Shown here: piece by piece, positions 45,565-53,360 of the stretch | Layout of the letters: every line of letters begins with the position of its first letter | Position numbering within the stretch: the first letter of the stretch is position 1 | Origin: Streptomyces phaeolivaceus | GTDB taxonomy: Bacteria; Actinomycetota; Actinomycetes; Streptomycetales; Streptomycetaceae | DNA: 64,000 nt | NCBI RefSeq assembly: GCF_009184865.1 | Contig: NZ_CP045096.1 | Coordinates: 8,494,001 to 8,558,000 of the forward strand | Direction of reading: 5' to 3' | Program-made: the position numbers and the translations under genes | Notes under the pieces: model-generated | Told to the model about the DNA's origin: nothing | The model's input: only the letters and a program-made list of their open reading frames with translations | Database searches by the model: none

Positions 45565-46164
45565 CTACGAGGCGGGTCTGACATTCCACCCGGCGACGAC
45601 CGGACGCCCGTGCTCCGTCCCGAGTCGGCAGACCGTGCCCGTGGCCAGCTGGAACAGCGCGCCACCGGAAGCGGGCAGACCGAGATAGCGGGCGGTGAGG
45701 ACCCGCAGGAAGTGCCCGTGCGCCACGAGCGCCACGCTCCCCTCGGTGTTCCCCAGCGCCGCGTGCGCCTTCGCCAGCATCCGGTCGGCACGCGCCCCGA
45801 CCTCCTCCGGGCTCTCCCCGGGATGCTCCGGCGGCCCCGCCGCGACCCCGTCCGTGAAGAGGAACCAGTCCGGCCGGGTGCGATGGATCTCGACGGTCGT
45901 GATCCCCTCGTACCCGCCGTAGTCCCACTCGACGAGATCCGCGTCGACCCGCGCCCCGGTGAGCCCGGCCAGGTCGGCCGTCTCCCGGGCACGCTTGAGC
46001 GGACTCACGAAGACGGTGCCGACGCGGTGCGAGCCGAGCAGCGGGGCGAGGCCGCGCGCCTGCTCACGGCCGTGGTCGGTCAGCGGGATGTCGGTCCAGC
46101 TGGTGTGCTGCCCGGATGCCGACCACTCGGTCTCACCGTGCCGCACGAGAAGAAGATCACCCAT
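45565..46164 (-). CDS. histidine phosphatase family protein (phosphoglycerate mutase-like)
   Basis: This 199-residue protein has the RHG catalytic motif LLLVRHGETEWSASGQHTSW near the start, LTDHGREQARGLAPLL, SPLKRARETADL (second Arg), the acid VEWDYGGYEG, and the second catalytic His in VALVAHGHFLRVLTARYL. Such enzymes transfer phosphate through a phosphohistidine; substrates range from sugar phosphates to proteins. No signal peptide. It is 42 bp downstream of the HAD-like gene on the same strand, possibly in one operon with it. Confidence 0.93.
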   Translation of the reverse strand: MGDLLLVRHGETEWSASGQHTSWTDIPLTDHGREQARGLAPLLGSHRVGTVFVSPLKRARETADLAGLTGARVDADLVEWDYGGYEGITTVEIHRTRPDWFLFTDGVAAGPPEHPGESPEEVGARADRMLAKAHAALGNTEGSVALVAHGHFLRVLTARYLGLPASGGALFQLATGTVCRLGTEHGRPVVAGWNVRPAS

Positions 46165-46206
46165 GGCCCCAGGCTACGAGCCCGTGCCGCCGACGGCGTC
46201 CTCGCC

Positions 46207-46740
46207 TCACAGGGCACGGGCCCACCGCTCCAGCTCCGTGAACTCCTCCTCCCGCAGCCCCCGGCGCGGATCTATCCGCAGCAGCAGGGCCGCCGTGTCG
46301 TGGTGCTCGGCCACATGCCGTACGTCGAGGTCGGTGATCATGTCGTCGACCCAGACGAACGGCCGCCCCGCCGCCCACTCCAGGACCCGCCGGGTCTTCC
46401 AGTACAGCCCGTCCGGGTCCTCGGTGAAGAGGTTGTCGAACTCGATGACCGGCAGATCGCGCGGCAGCCCGATCACCGGCCCGATCATCTCGTTGGCCTC
46501 GTGCATCCACGTCGTCGCCCACGCCAACTCGTACGGCAGCCCGAGCAGTCGCTGCCCGTGCGCCGGGTTCAGCCGGATCCGCAGGCCCCGGCGCAGCCGC
46601 CGGGATCCCGGTTTCTGCCGTGCGGACCAGTTGGCGGGGTGCACCCGGCGTGTCACATAGCCCCGGGGACGCCATATGCGGGCGCCGAAGGGGTTGAGGG
46701 GGCCGTCGACGTCGAGGAGCAGCAGCGGTCGGTCAGTCAT
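46207..46740 (-). CDS. HAD-like protein
   Basis: This 177-residue protein begins RPLLLLDVDGPLNPFGARIW, an HAD motif I with DxDG where the nucleophilic Asp is present. A later FVWVDDMITDLDVRHVAEHH supplies the motif IV acidic pair. The middle part, WATTWMHEANEMIG, is typical of a group of small actinobacterial HAD proteins with no known substrate. It is co-directional with the phosphatase and hypothetical genes to its left. Confidence 0.85.
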   Translation of the reverse strand: MTDRPLLLLDVDGPLNPFGARIWRPRGYVTRRVHPANWSARQKPGSRRLRRGLRIRLNPAHGQRLLGLPYELAWATTWMHEANEMIGPVIGLPRDLPVIEFDNLFTEDPDGLYWKTRRVLEWAAGRPFVWVDDMITDLDVRHVAEHHDTAALLLRIDPRRGLREEEFTELERWARAL

Positions 46741-46817
46741 GGGAGAGGGCTACCCAGCGAGGCCGCCCGGCGCGCCCCACTTCGGATGTCGGTCGGATAC
46801 GCGGCACTTGGGCATCC

Positions 46818-46904
46818 GGTGCGCGGGCGTTCGTACATTCCGTGCGCGGGCGTTCGAGCGTCCCGTGCGTGGGCGTTCAGACATCGAGTGCGCGGGTCGC
46901 ACGG
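46818..46904. repeat. degenerate 23-bp tandem repeat
   Basis: Three units of the form CGTGCGCGGGCGTTCGNNCATTC start at 46818, 46841 and 46864, with a partial fourth from 46887. The last units overlap the 3' end of the lipoprotein gene. Confidence 0.7.
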
Positions 46905-47548
46905 TCCGTGGCCCGTCGGGTGATGTCCTCGGTCTCCCGCCTCGGCGGTGCGTCCGGGGCCGCAGCGTGGCTGATGACGACGAGGAGCCTGCCCCGCTGT
47001 ACGAGCGTCTTGGTCTCCCCGGAGGGGAAGCCGCCCAGCTCCACCTGGATGTCGGCCGCCCAACTCCGGTCCCCCAGACGGGGATCGGTCGTCTCCCGCA
47101 GCCGTTCCGTCCCGGACCGCGCGAGATCGGACCAGGTGATGGTGAACTCCCCGCAGTCCGCGAGGTCGGCGAGGACCCGCTCGTACGCCTTCCCGGCGGC
47201 GGAGTCGTCACGGTAGACCCGGAGGGTCTGGCGGATCCACGGCCCCAACTGGCTGTGCCCGAACTCGATCCGCGCCTGCGCCGCCGTGTCGGAGGCCGGG
47301 GTTCCGTAGTCGAGGTCGTTGAGGGCGCGCAGACACTTCGGCCGGTCCGAACCGTCCGGCGGTACGGCCTCCTTGTCCGGCTGGATCTGGTCGTAGCCGG
47401 TGAGATCGGCCTCCCGCAGCAGCGCGGCGGAGACCTCGGCCCGGGTGGGCAGCCGACGGTCCCCACCTCCACCCCCGCCCCCGCAGCCGCCGGTCAGCAG
47501 GGCGACGGCGATGGTGACGGCGACGAACGATACCCCAGTGATCTTCAT
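46877..47548 (-). CDS. putative lipoprotein
   Basis: This 223-residue protein has a lipoprotein signal, FVAVTIAVALLTGGCGGGGG, with lipobox LTGGC, then a glycine run. The mature part begins RRLPTRAEVSAALLREADLT and has PKCLRALNDLDYG, LADCGEFTITW and a strand-rich C-terminus, like the sensor-type lipoproteins of Streptomyces (two conserved cysteines that may pair). The role is unknown. It should be anchored to the outside of the membrane. It lies 42 bp after the M48 protease gene, same strand, so it might act with it. Confidence 0.82.
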   Translation of the reverse strand: MKITGVSFVAVTIAVALLTGGCGGGGGGGDRRLPTRAEVSAALLREADLTGYDQIQPDKEAVPPDGSDRPKCLRALNDLDYGTPASDTAAQARIEFGHSQLGPWIRQTLRVYRDDSAAGKAYERVLADLADCGEFTITWSDLARSGTERLRETTDPRLGDRSWAADIQVELGGFPSGETKTLVQRGRLLVVISHAAAPDAPPRRETEDITRRATDRATRALDV

Positions 47549-47590
47549 GGATTCCCCCGGTTGTTCTTGCTCCTGTCGCTGTCGGCGGGC

Positions 47591-49657
47591 TCAGCGGGCC
47601 AGCACGACCTTGCACGCGGAATGGACCTCCCGGACGGCCGCTCCCGTGTCGAAGCCGGTGTCGCCCTCCAGGTCGCCGAGGACGCGCAGGACGACCGCGC
47701 GCAGTCGCGCGTCGCGGGTCACCCTCATCTGCTCCAGAACCTCCCGGAGACCGTCGCGGGAGTGGAGGCGCTCGGTGGACGCGTTCACGAAGACGAAGCA
47801 GGCGAGCGCCGGTTCGACGGCCGGGTTCCGGTCGGCGGACGTGGCACTCGGCAGAACGGGCAGGTCCCCCTCCGGGAAGTCGTCCGGGCGGTCGGGGTCG
47901 TCGGTCGGCCGGATCAGCGGCGGGTCGGGGGAGGCACGGCGGTCGACCACCGTGCCCACGGCCACCGCGGTGAGCGGCAGCAGCGCGGTGGCGCAGACGC
48001 AGGCCCCGGCGACGGCCGCGGAGCGCCATGACCTCCGGCGTGCCGTCCACAGCACCACGAGCGCGACCACCCCGCCTGCGCACAACCCGCCGTACACCAC
48101 CGGAGTCAGCAGCAGCCGCGCGACGGCGCGCGGGGAGACGTACGACGTGGCCACCAGCCGCTGGAGTTGGAACCAGACCGCCAGCGGTACGGAGAGCACC
48201 AGGCCCCCGAGGGCGATCGCCACCCAGGGCCTGGGCGCCGACCGGAACCGTACCGGCGCCAGCGCCCGGGACCAGGACACGAAGACGGTTCCGCCGACGA
48301 CCGCGACCGCCACGAGCGGCAGTACCGCGACCGGCCGGGCGCCGAGGAGCGCGTAGTTGTCGCCCCGGACGAGCGCGGTGGGGAACAGCCGTTCCCAGGC
48401 GCCCGCGGCTCGGGGGGACAGCTGGGAGCCCGCCACGAGCGCGAGTCCCAGCAGCGCGCCGGGGAGCAGGGTGTCCCGTGTGCCGTGGCCGTCGCGCCAC
48501 ACCGAGACCGACACCACGGCGGCGACGGCCGTGCCGGTGAGCAGTCCGGTGAGCCAGTAGGAGAGGAAGGTGTCGCCCGCCGTGCCGGCTTCGAACAGCA
48601 GGGCGATCTCCTGGAAGGCGGTCCCGACGGCGGTGCCCGCGATCAGACACGAGGTGAGAAGCAGCCGACGGGGTCCGCCCGGCTCCTTCAGCGCCTGCAA
48701 CCGGCTGCGGTCGTGGGGATGCAGCCGCAGTACCCCGGGCAGCCGCGCCCGCGACCGGGCCGACCGGTCGTTCCGCCCCGCATTCAACGACTGCTCCACG
48801 GCGAACGCCATCCCGCCCGGGTCCGCCGGGGCCGTGTCGGCGGCGCGGTCCGCCTCGTACTCGCGGATGCGGACGAACGCGGCGAAGGCCAGCAGGACCA
48901 CGGCGGTCACCGCGGCGAGCCGCCAGCCCAGGGACAGCGCGAGGTCCGCCGGACGGCCGATCGCGGCGACCGCCAGAGGGAGGACGACGACGGTCGGGAA
49001 GAGCCACAGGGCGTGGAAGGCGAACCGGCCGCGGCCCACGTCCCCGGTGCGCAGATGCGCGACCTCGTGGCGCAGGGTCGCCATGCCGCCGCGGTCGTGC
49101 TCCGGGCCCACCGACCTGGGCTCGGAAAGGGGTTTGTGGTTGGCGACGATCACGTACTGGCGGCCGAACAGCCCGTACGCCTGTGCCTCCGCGCGGAGGC
49201 GGCAGAGGCCGCCGCTGCGCTCGATGACCGGCTTCGGCGGGAGGGCGGGGGCGTGACCGGCCTCGGCGAGGCAGGTCTTCAGGGCCGCCACCGTCCGGGC
49301 GGGGACCGGCAGCGGGTGGCGGTGCCAGCGCAGCAGCCGCCAGAACGTGGTGACCAGGACGGCCAGCGCGGTGAGGGCGAGTACCGCCGCCGGGCCGAGC
49401 AGGCTGACGGCCGACTCCCGTGACAGCAGGTCGTCCAGGCAGCGGGTCGTGGCGCTCAGGTCGCCGGTGGCTCCGGCGGTCTCGGCGGCCCGGCGCAGAC
49501 AGTTCTCGCGTCGGGCCGTCCAGCCGTCCCGGGTGAGGACGCCCCACCAGGTCCCGGCGAAGAGCGACGCGGCGCTCACCATGAGCAGCAGCAACAGGAA
49601 CTGGGTGGACGTCGGATGCGGCAGCGCGGGGGAGGCCCCGGCGCGCGGCTCCGTCAC
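47591..49657 (-). CDS. M48-family membrane zinc metalloprotease
   Basis: This 688-residue protein has the zinc motif RHEVAHLRTGD (His197, Glu198, His201) and the third ligand in RIREYEADRAAD about 60 residues later, as in M48/Ste24 and HtpX proteases. There are at least eight hydrophobic segments: one at 20-40, one near 90-105, two flanking the zinc ligands, and several up to about residue 570. A soluble C-terminal domain of about 110 residues follows. The GTG start at 49657 overlaps the stop of the upstream gene (GTGA). Substrates are unknown; family members cleave membrane proteins or act in quality control. Confidence 0.88.
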   Translation of the reverse strand: MTEPRAGASPALPHPTSTQFLLLLLMVSAASLFAGTWWGVLTRDGWTARRENCLRRAAETAGATGDLSATTRCLDDLLSRESAVSLLGPAAVLALTALAVLVTTFWRLLRWHRHPLPVPARTVAALKTCLAEAGHAPALPPKPVIERSGGLCRLRAEAQAYGLFGRQYVIVANHKPLSEPRSVGPEHDRGGMATLRHEVAHLRTGDVGRGRFAFHALWLFPTVVVLPLAVAAIGRPADLALSLGWRLAAVTAVVLLAFAAFVRIREYEADRAADTAPADPGGMAFAVEQSLNAGRNDRSARSRARLPGVLRLHPHDRSRLQALKEPGGPRRLLLTSCLIAGTAVGTAFQEIALLFEAGTAGDTFLSYWLTGLLTGTAVAAVVSVSVWRDGHGTRDTLLPGALLGLALVAGSQLSPRAAGAWERLFPTALVRGDNYALLGARPVAVLPLVAVAVVGGTVFVSWSRALAPVRFRSAPRPWVAIALGGLVLSVPLAVWFQLQRLVATSYVSPRAVARLLLTPVVYGGLCAGGVVALVVLWTARRRSWRSAAVAGACVCATALLPLTAVAVGTVVDRRASPDPPLIRPTDDPDRPDDFPEGDLPVLPSATSADRNPAVEPALACFVFVNASTERLHSRDGLREVLEQMRVTRDARLRAVVLRVLGDLEGDTGFDTGAAVREVHSACKVVLAR

Positions 49658-50196
49658 CCGGCGCCGCTCCCCGGCTCGTCACCGTCGGGGGCCGGGCCCC
49701 GGCCGCGCGCGATCCAGGCGGTGGCTATGGCGTCGGCGATCACCGCCGCCCGCTCCGGCGGACAGCCGATCGCCTCGATCCGGGCCGCCACATTGCCGCG
49801 CAGCCAGTCCAGGTGCCGCGCGTCGACGTGCGGAGCGGACTCCTCCAGCGCCGCGACCAGTCTCCGCTCTCTGCTCCCCGCCCGCCAGCGGCTGAGTCTT
49901 CCGTGCGCCGTGCGGGCGCCCGCCTTGACGCCTTCCCCGATGAGTGTCGCCACCACGGCCACCACCAGGGGCTCGGTGAGGACCGTGGTCACCAGACCGC
50001 TGGACAACAACCCACCGCGTCGGGCACCGAGTTGATCGACCGTCACCGGGTCGGCGCGATACCGGTCCAACAGGTCCGGCAGCTCGCGTTCGACCTGTTC
50101 GGTGTCCGACAGGTCCAACTCCCCGCGCGAGGCGAGCAGATGGAGTGCCGCACCGATGACATCCGCCCCCGTGACCACTTCCGAACCGGAGCTCAT
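49654..50196 (-). CDS. hypothetical protein co-translated with the M48 protease
   Basis: This 180-residue protein begins MSSGSEVVTGADVIGAALHL and has a central hydrophobic segment (VTTVLTEPLVVAVVATLIGEG) followed by a charged helical stretch and a C-terminal VAARIEAIGCPPERAAVIADAIATAW. It may be a small membrane-associated partner. I do not recognise a family. Its stop overlaps the start of the M48 gene by 4 nt, which argues for joint function. A 150-bp AT-richer gap separates it from the aminotransferase gene. Confidence 0.8.
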   Translation of the reverse strand: MSSGSEVVTGADVIGAALHLLASRGELDLSDTEQVERELPDLLDRYRADPVTVDQLGARRGGLLSSGLVTTVLTEPLVVAVVATLIGEGVKAGARTAHGRLSRWRAGSRERRLVAALEESAPHVDARHLDWLRGNVAARIEAIGCPPERAAVIADAIATAWIARGRGPAPDGDEPGSGAG

Positions 50197-50346
50197 CCCT
50201 ACCCCCGAACCCGTGTGCCCGTCGTGTGCTGGGGACTATAGAGGGATATGTCAGAGGCTGCGAGCCAGAGGAATAAGCTTTTATGAAATTCTGCGAAATG
50301 CTCTGCTCTGATCGATATTTGATCAGTATCAAAATAAAATGGGTCG

Positions 50347-51555
50347 CTATTGTCGATATCCGCTCAGGAATCGTCCGATCCGGCTGATCGCCGCGTCCAG
50401 GTCGTCGGCGTGGGGGAGGGTGAGGATGCGGAAGTGGTCGGGGGTGGGCCAGTTGAAGCCGGTGCCCTGGACCACCTGGATCTTCTCCCGCAGGAGCAGA
50501 TCCAGGACGAACTTCTCGTCGTCGTGGATCTTGTGGACCTTGGGGTCGAGACGGGGAAAGGCGTACAGCGAGCCCTTCGGCTTCACGCACGACACCCCGG
50601 GGATCTCGTTGAGCTTCTCCCAGGCCACCGTGCGCTGTTCGTGCAGTCGGCCGCCCGGCGCGGTCAGGTCGTGGATGGACTGCCGGCCGCCCAGCGCGGC
50701 CTGGATGGCGTACTGGGCGGGCGCGTTGGCGCACAGACGCATGGAGGCCAGCATGGTCAGGCCCTCCAGATAGTTCCTCGCGTGCTGCTTCGGGCCGGTC
50801 ACCACCAGCCAGCCCGAGCGGAAGCCCGCCACCCGGTACGTCTTCGACAGCCCGCAGAAGGTCAGCACGACCAGGTCGGGGGCGAGCGCCGCGACCGAGT
50901 GGTGCACGGCGTCGTCGTACAGGATCTGGTCGTAGATCTCGTCGGCGAACACCATCAGTCCATGGCGGCGGGCGAGGTCGAGGATGCCCTCGATGATCTC
51001 CTTCGGATAGACCGCGCCGGTGGGGTTGTTGGGGTTGATGATGACCACGGCCTTGGTGCGGTCCGTGATCTTCGACGCCATGTCGTCCAGGTCCGGGTAC
51101 CAGTCGGCCTGCTCGTCGCAGAGGTAGTGGACGGCCTTGCCGCCCGCGAGGGTGGTGACGGCCGTCCAGAGCGGGAAGTCCGGGGCGGGGATGAGGATCT
51201 CGTCGCCGTCCTCGACCAGCGCCTGTACGGCCATCGAGATCAGCTCGGAGATGCCGTTGCCGAGGAAGACGTCGTCGACGCCGACCTCCAGGCCGAGGGT
51301 CTGATAGCGCCCCGCCACGGCCCGGCGGGCGGAGAGGATGCCGCGCGAGTCGGTGTAGCCGTGTGCCTGGGGCAGCATCCGGATCATGTCCTGGAGGATC
51401 TCCTCCGGCGCCTCGAAACCGAACAGCGCGGGGTTGCCGGTGTTCAGGCGCAGCACGCTGTGCCCCGCCTTCTCCAGTGCGTCGGCGTGCTCGATGACCG
51501 GGCCGCGGATCTCGTAACAGACCTCGCTGAGCTTGTTCGACTGCCGGAACTCCAT
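50347..51555 (-). CDS. PLP-dependent aminotransferase class I/II (AlaA-like)
   Basis: This 402-residue protein is a fold-type I aminotransferase: LRLNTGNPALFGFEAPEEIL, FLGNGISELISMAVQALVED, IINPNNPTGAVYPKE, FADEIYDQILYDDA and the PLP lysine in LTFCGLSKTYRVAGFRSGW (near residue 238), with RILTLPHADD near the end. The overall pattern is that of AlaA/YfbQ-type alanine-forming enzymes. It diverges from an HxlR-type regulator whose promoter region has palindromic half-sites, so that regulator may control it. Confidence 0.93.
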   Translation of the reverse strand: MEFRQSNKLSEVCYEIRGPVIEHADALEKAGHSVLRLNTGNPALFGFEAPEEILQDMIRMLPQAHGYTDSRGILSARRAVAGRYQTLGLEVGVDDVFLGNGISELISMAVQALVEDGDEILIPAPDFPLWTAVTTLAGGKAVHYLCDEQADWYPDLDDMASKITDRTKAVVIINPNNPTGAVYPKEIIEGILDLARRHGLMVFADEIYDQILYDDAVHHSVAALAPDLVVLTFCGLSKTYRVAGFRSGWLVVTGPKQHARNYLEGLTMLASMRLCANAPAQYAIQAALGGRQSIHDLTAPGGRLHEQRTVAWEKLNEIPGVSCVKPKGSLYAFPRLDPKVHKIHDDEKFVLDLLLREKIQVVQGTGFNWPTPDHFRILTLPHADDLDAAISRIGRFLSGYRQ

Positions 51556-51585
51556 GCGCGCTCGCCCCTCCGGTTTCGTGTGTTG

Positions 51586-51634
51586 CTTGGTTTTACCAAG
51601 TTCCAGCTTGGAAAGTCCAATGACATGTCTAGAC
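51586..51634 (+). promoter_or_regulatory. CTTGG/CCAAG operator and likely leaderless promoter of the HxlR-type gene
   Basis: CTTGG-TTTTA-CCAAG (51586-51600) and a third half-site CTTGG (51607-51611) form two overlapping palindromes. The third half-site overlaps a -35-like CTTGGA; TAGACT (51629-51634) fits a -10 box with 16-bp spacing. The start of transcription would then be close to the ATG at 51643, implying a leaderless mRNA. The same sites lie about 40 bp before the divergent aminotransferase start. Confidence 0.55.
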
Positions 51635-51642
51635 TGCGTCGC

Positions 51643-52278
51643 ATGTCACCACGCCGAAGCTACGACCAGTACTGTTCCGCCGCCCGCGCCCTCGATGTCG
51701 TGGGCGACCGCTGGACCCTGCTGATCGTCCGCGAACTGCTGGCCGGCCCGCGCCGCTACACGGATCTCCACGCCGACCTGCCGGGAGTGAGCACGGACGT
51801 CCTCGCCGGGCGGCTGAAGGACATGGAACGCGACGGGCTGACCACGCGGCGCCGACTGCCGCCGCCGGGAGCGGTGTACGTGTACGAACTCACCGGGCGC
51901 GGGCGGGAGTTGCTGCCGGTGTTGCAGGCGTTGGGGACGTGGGGGGAGGCGGCGCTCGGGGAGCGGCGGGCCACGGACGCGGTGCGGGCGCACTGGTTCG
52001 CGCTGCCGTTGCTCCGGGCGCTCGACGGGTTCGCCCCCGGGCTCGTCGAAGTCCGGCTGGACGAAGGGGAGTTCCATGTGTGGGTGGGCGCGGAGAAGGG
52101 GCGGCCGGTGTACGGGGACGGGCCCGCGGGGGAGGCGGCGGACGTACGGCTCACCTTCGACGCGGGCACCTGCGGTGAGCTCGGCCGGGGAGAGCTGGGG
52201 TTGAGGGATGCGGTGCGGGCGGGGCGGGTGGGGGTGGTGGGGGAGGGGGCGTTGGCCAAGGAGTTGAGGGACGGGTGA
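51643..52278 (+). CDS. HxlR-type winged-helix transcriptional regulator
   Basis: From ATG 51643 the protein has 211 residues (ATG 51625 is possible). The N-terminal 100 residues are an HxlR-type winged helix: CSAARALDVVGDRWTLLIVR ELL, RYTDLHADLPGVSTDVLAGR and MERDGLTTRR. The conserved Cys17 (QYCSAAR) is the kind of residue used for redox sensing in some members. The C-terminal half resembles an SCP2-like ligand domain (DGEFHVWVGAEKGRPVYGD, VRLTFDAGTCGELGRGELGL). The palindromic half-sites at its start are likely autoregulatory. Confidence 0.88.
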   Translation: MSPRRSYDQYCSAARALDVVGDRWTLLIVRELLAGPRRYTDLHADLPGVSTDVLAGRLKDMERDGLTTRRRLPPPGAVYVYELTGRGRELLPVLQALGTWGEAALGERRATDAVRAHWFALPLLRALDGFAPGLVEVRLDEGEFHVWVGAEKGRPVYGDGPAGEAADVRLTFDAGTCGELGRGELGLRDAVRAGRVGVVGEGALAKELRDG

Positions 52279-52281
52279 GTT

Positions 52282-52482
52282 GGGGTGGGGGCGGGTGGGG
52301 CGCGTTGTCGGGTGCGGGTCCGGTGGGGGCTGGTCGCGCAGTTCCCCGCGCCCCTGAAAAGAGCGGGCTGCGCCCTGCTTTTTTCACGGCCCGCCAGGAC
52401 CGTGTCCTGTAGGGGCGCGGGGAACTGCGCGAGAAGCCCCACTCACCCGCACCCGACAACGCGCCCCACCCGCCCCCACCCC
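52282..52482. repeat. dispersed palindromic repeat, copy 2, long inverted repeat
   Basis: Arms of about 90 bp (GGGGTGGGGGCGGGTGGGGC ... TCCCCGCGCCCCT and its inverse) flank a short centre with an AT-rich run. The outer 35 bp of the two arms are identical. It shares its core with 44663-44830. It lies between convergent genes and could terminate transcription from both. Confidence 0.88.
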
Positions 52483-52487
52483 AGACA

Positions 52488-52524
52488 CAAGGCCCACCGA
52501 ACCGGCAAGGTTCGGCGGGCCTTG
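52488..52524. terminator. terminator of the secreted protein operon
   Basis: CAAGGCCCACCGAACC pairs with GGTTCGGCGGGCCTTG around GGCAA with one mismatch, 18 bp beyond the stop at 52542 on the minus strand. Confidence 0.75.
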
Positions 52525-52541
52525 GTGAGGACGCGCGGTGG

Positions 52542-53360
52542 TCACACGCCCGGCGGTGGCACCCGGGCCGGCCGTCCCGACCCCCGGGTCAGGGAGTACC
52601 CCCCGATCCCGGCCAGCGCGGCGAACACCGCACCGAGCGCCGTCCACACCCACCGATCGCTCCACCAGCCGGACGCCCACCCGTCGTCGGGTTCGAGGGA
52701 GGAGAGGACCGCCTCGGTGGAGGAATCCTCACCCTCCTCGTCCTGCCCGGACGTGACGGCGACCCCCGGCACCAACGGCTGCGCCAGCGCCCCGTCGACC
52801 GCCGCGGAACCGCCGATGTCCTTGGAGTCGACCTCGACCGACGTGCTGACCGGCAGCCCCAGATCGCCCGTGGCCAGCCGGGTCGTGGTCAGCCGGACGT
52901 AGTACGTGCCCGGCAGCGGATCATCGGCCCACTGCTCCGACCAGGCCCGCACCGTACGCAGCGTGCAGGACAGCTCGACGGAGGCCGCCCCCGCCGCGGC
53001 GGTCCGGGTCTGCGCGCCGTACTGGCAGGCCTGGCGGCGCCGCAGCCCGTCGTACACGTCGAGCTGCCACGTCGACGCGGACTGCGCCCCCTCGGGCAGT
53101 TCGACGCTCGCCCGCACGGTGGGTCGCCGGCCCGCGTCGGCCGGGAACGACCAGTACAGGTAGTCGCCCGTCGAGGCGCTCGCCGTCGCCTTCTGGCCCT
53201 GCTCGAACTCCGTGGCCGTACGGAAGGAGGTGCCCGCCTCGGTGGGCGCGTCACCGTCCTCCGAAGACGCGCTCGCGGACGGGGTGGAGTCGGCCACGGC
53301 CGGGGCCACGGCCAGGCCCAGCATCAGCAGGGCCGCGATCGACACACGTGTGATCCGCAT
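52542..53360 (-). CDS. secreted, C-terminally membrane-anchored protein of unknown function
   Basis: This 272-residue protein starts at ATG 53360, whose A is shared with the stop of the VWA gene (TGATG). It has a signal peptide (ITRVSIAALLMLGLAVAPAVA), a Ser/Glu-rich linker, a beta-rich central domain that resembles a jelly-roll like those of proteins next to VWA genes (DYLYWSFPADAG, WQLDVYDG, PGTYYVRLTT), an acidic stretch, and a C-terminal membrane helix (WVWTALGAVFAALAGIGGYS) with a basic tail. The topology is extracellular domain with one anchor. It should work together with the VWA protein. No function is known. Confidence 0.85.
   Translation of the reverse strand: MRITRVSIAALLMLGLAVAPAVADSTPSASASSEDGDAPTEAGTSFRTATEFEQGQKATASASTGDYLYWSFPADAGRRPTVRASVELPEGAQSASTWQLDVYDGLRRRQACQYGAQTRTAAAGAASVELSCTLRTVRAWSEQWADDPLPGTYYVRLTTTRLATGDLGLPVSTSVEVDSKDIGGSAAVDGALAQPLVPGVAVTSGQDEEGEDSSTEAVLSSLEPDDGWASGWWSDRWVWTALGAVFAALAGIGGYSLTRGSGRPARVPPPGV

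Noticed and set aside
47208..49682. 824-codon minus-strand frame over the M48 gene
   Set aside because: It is an alternative frame of the M48 and lipoprotein genes, Arg/Pro/Gly-rich, with no domain.
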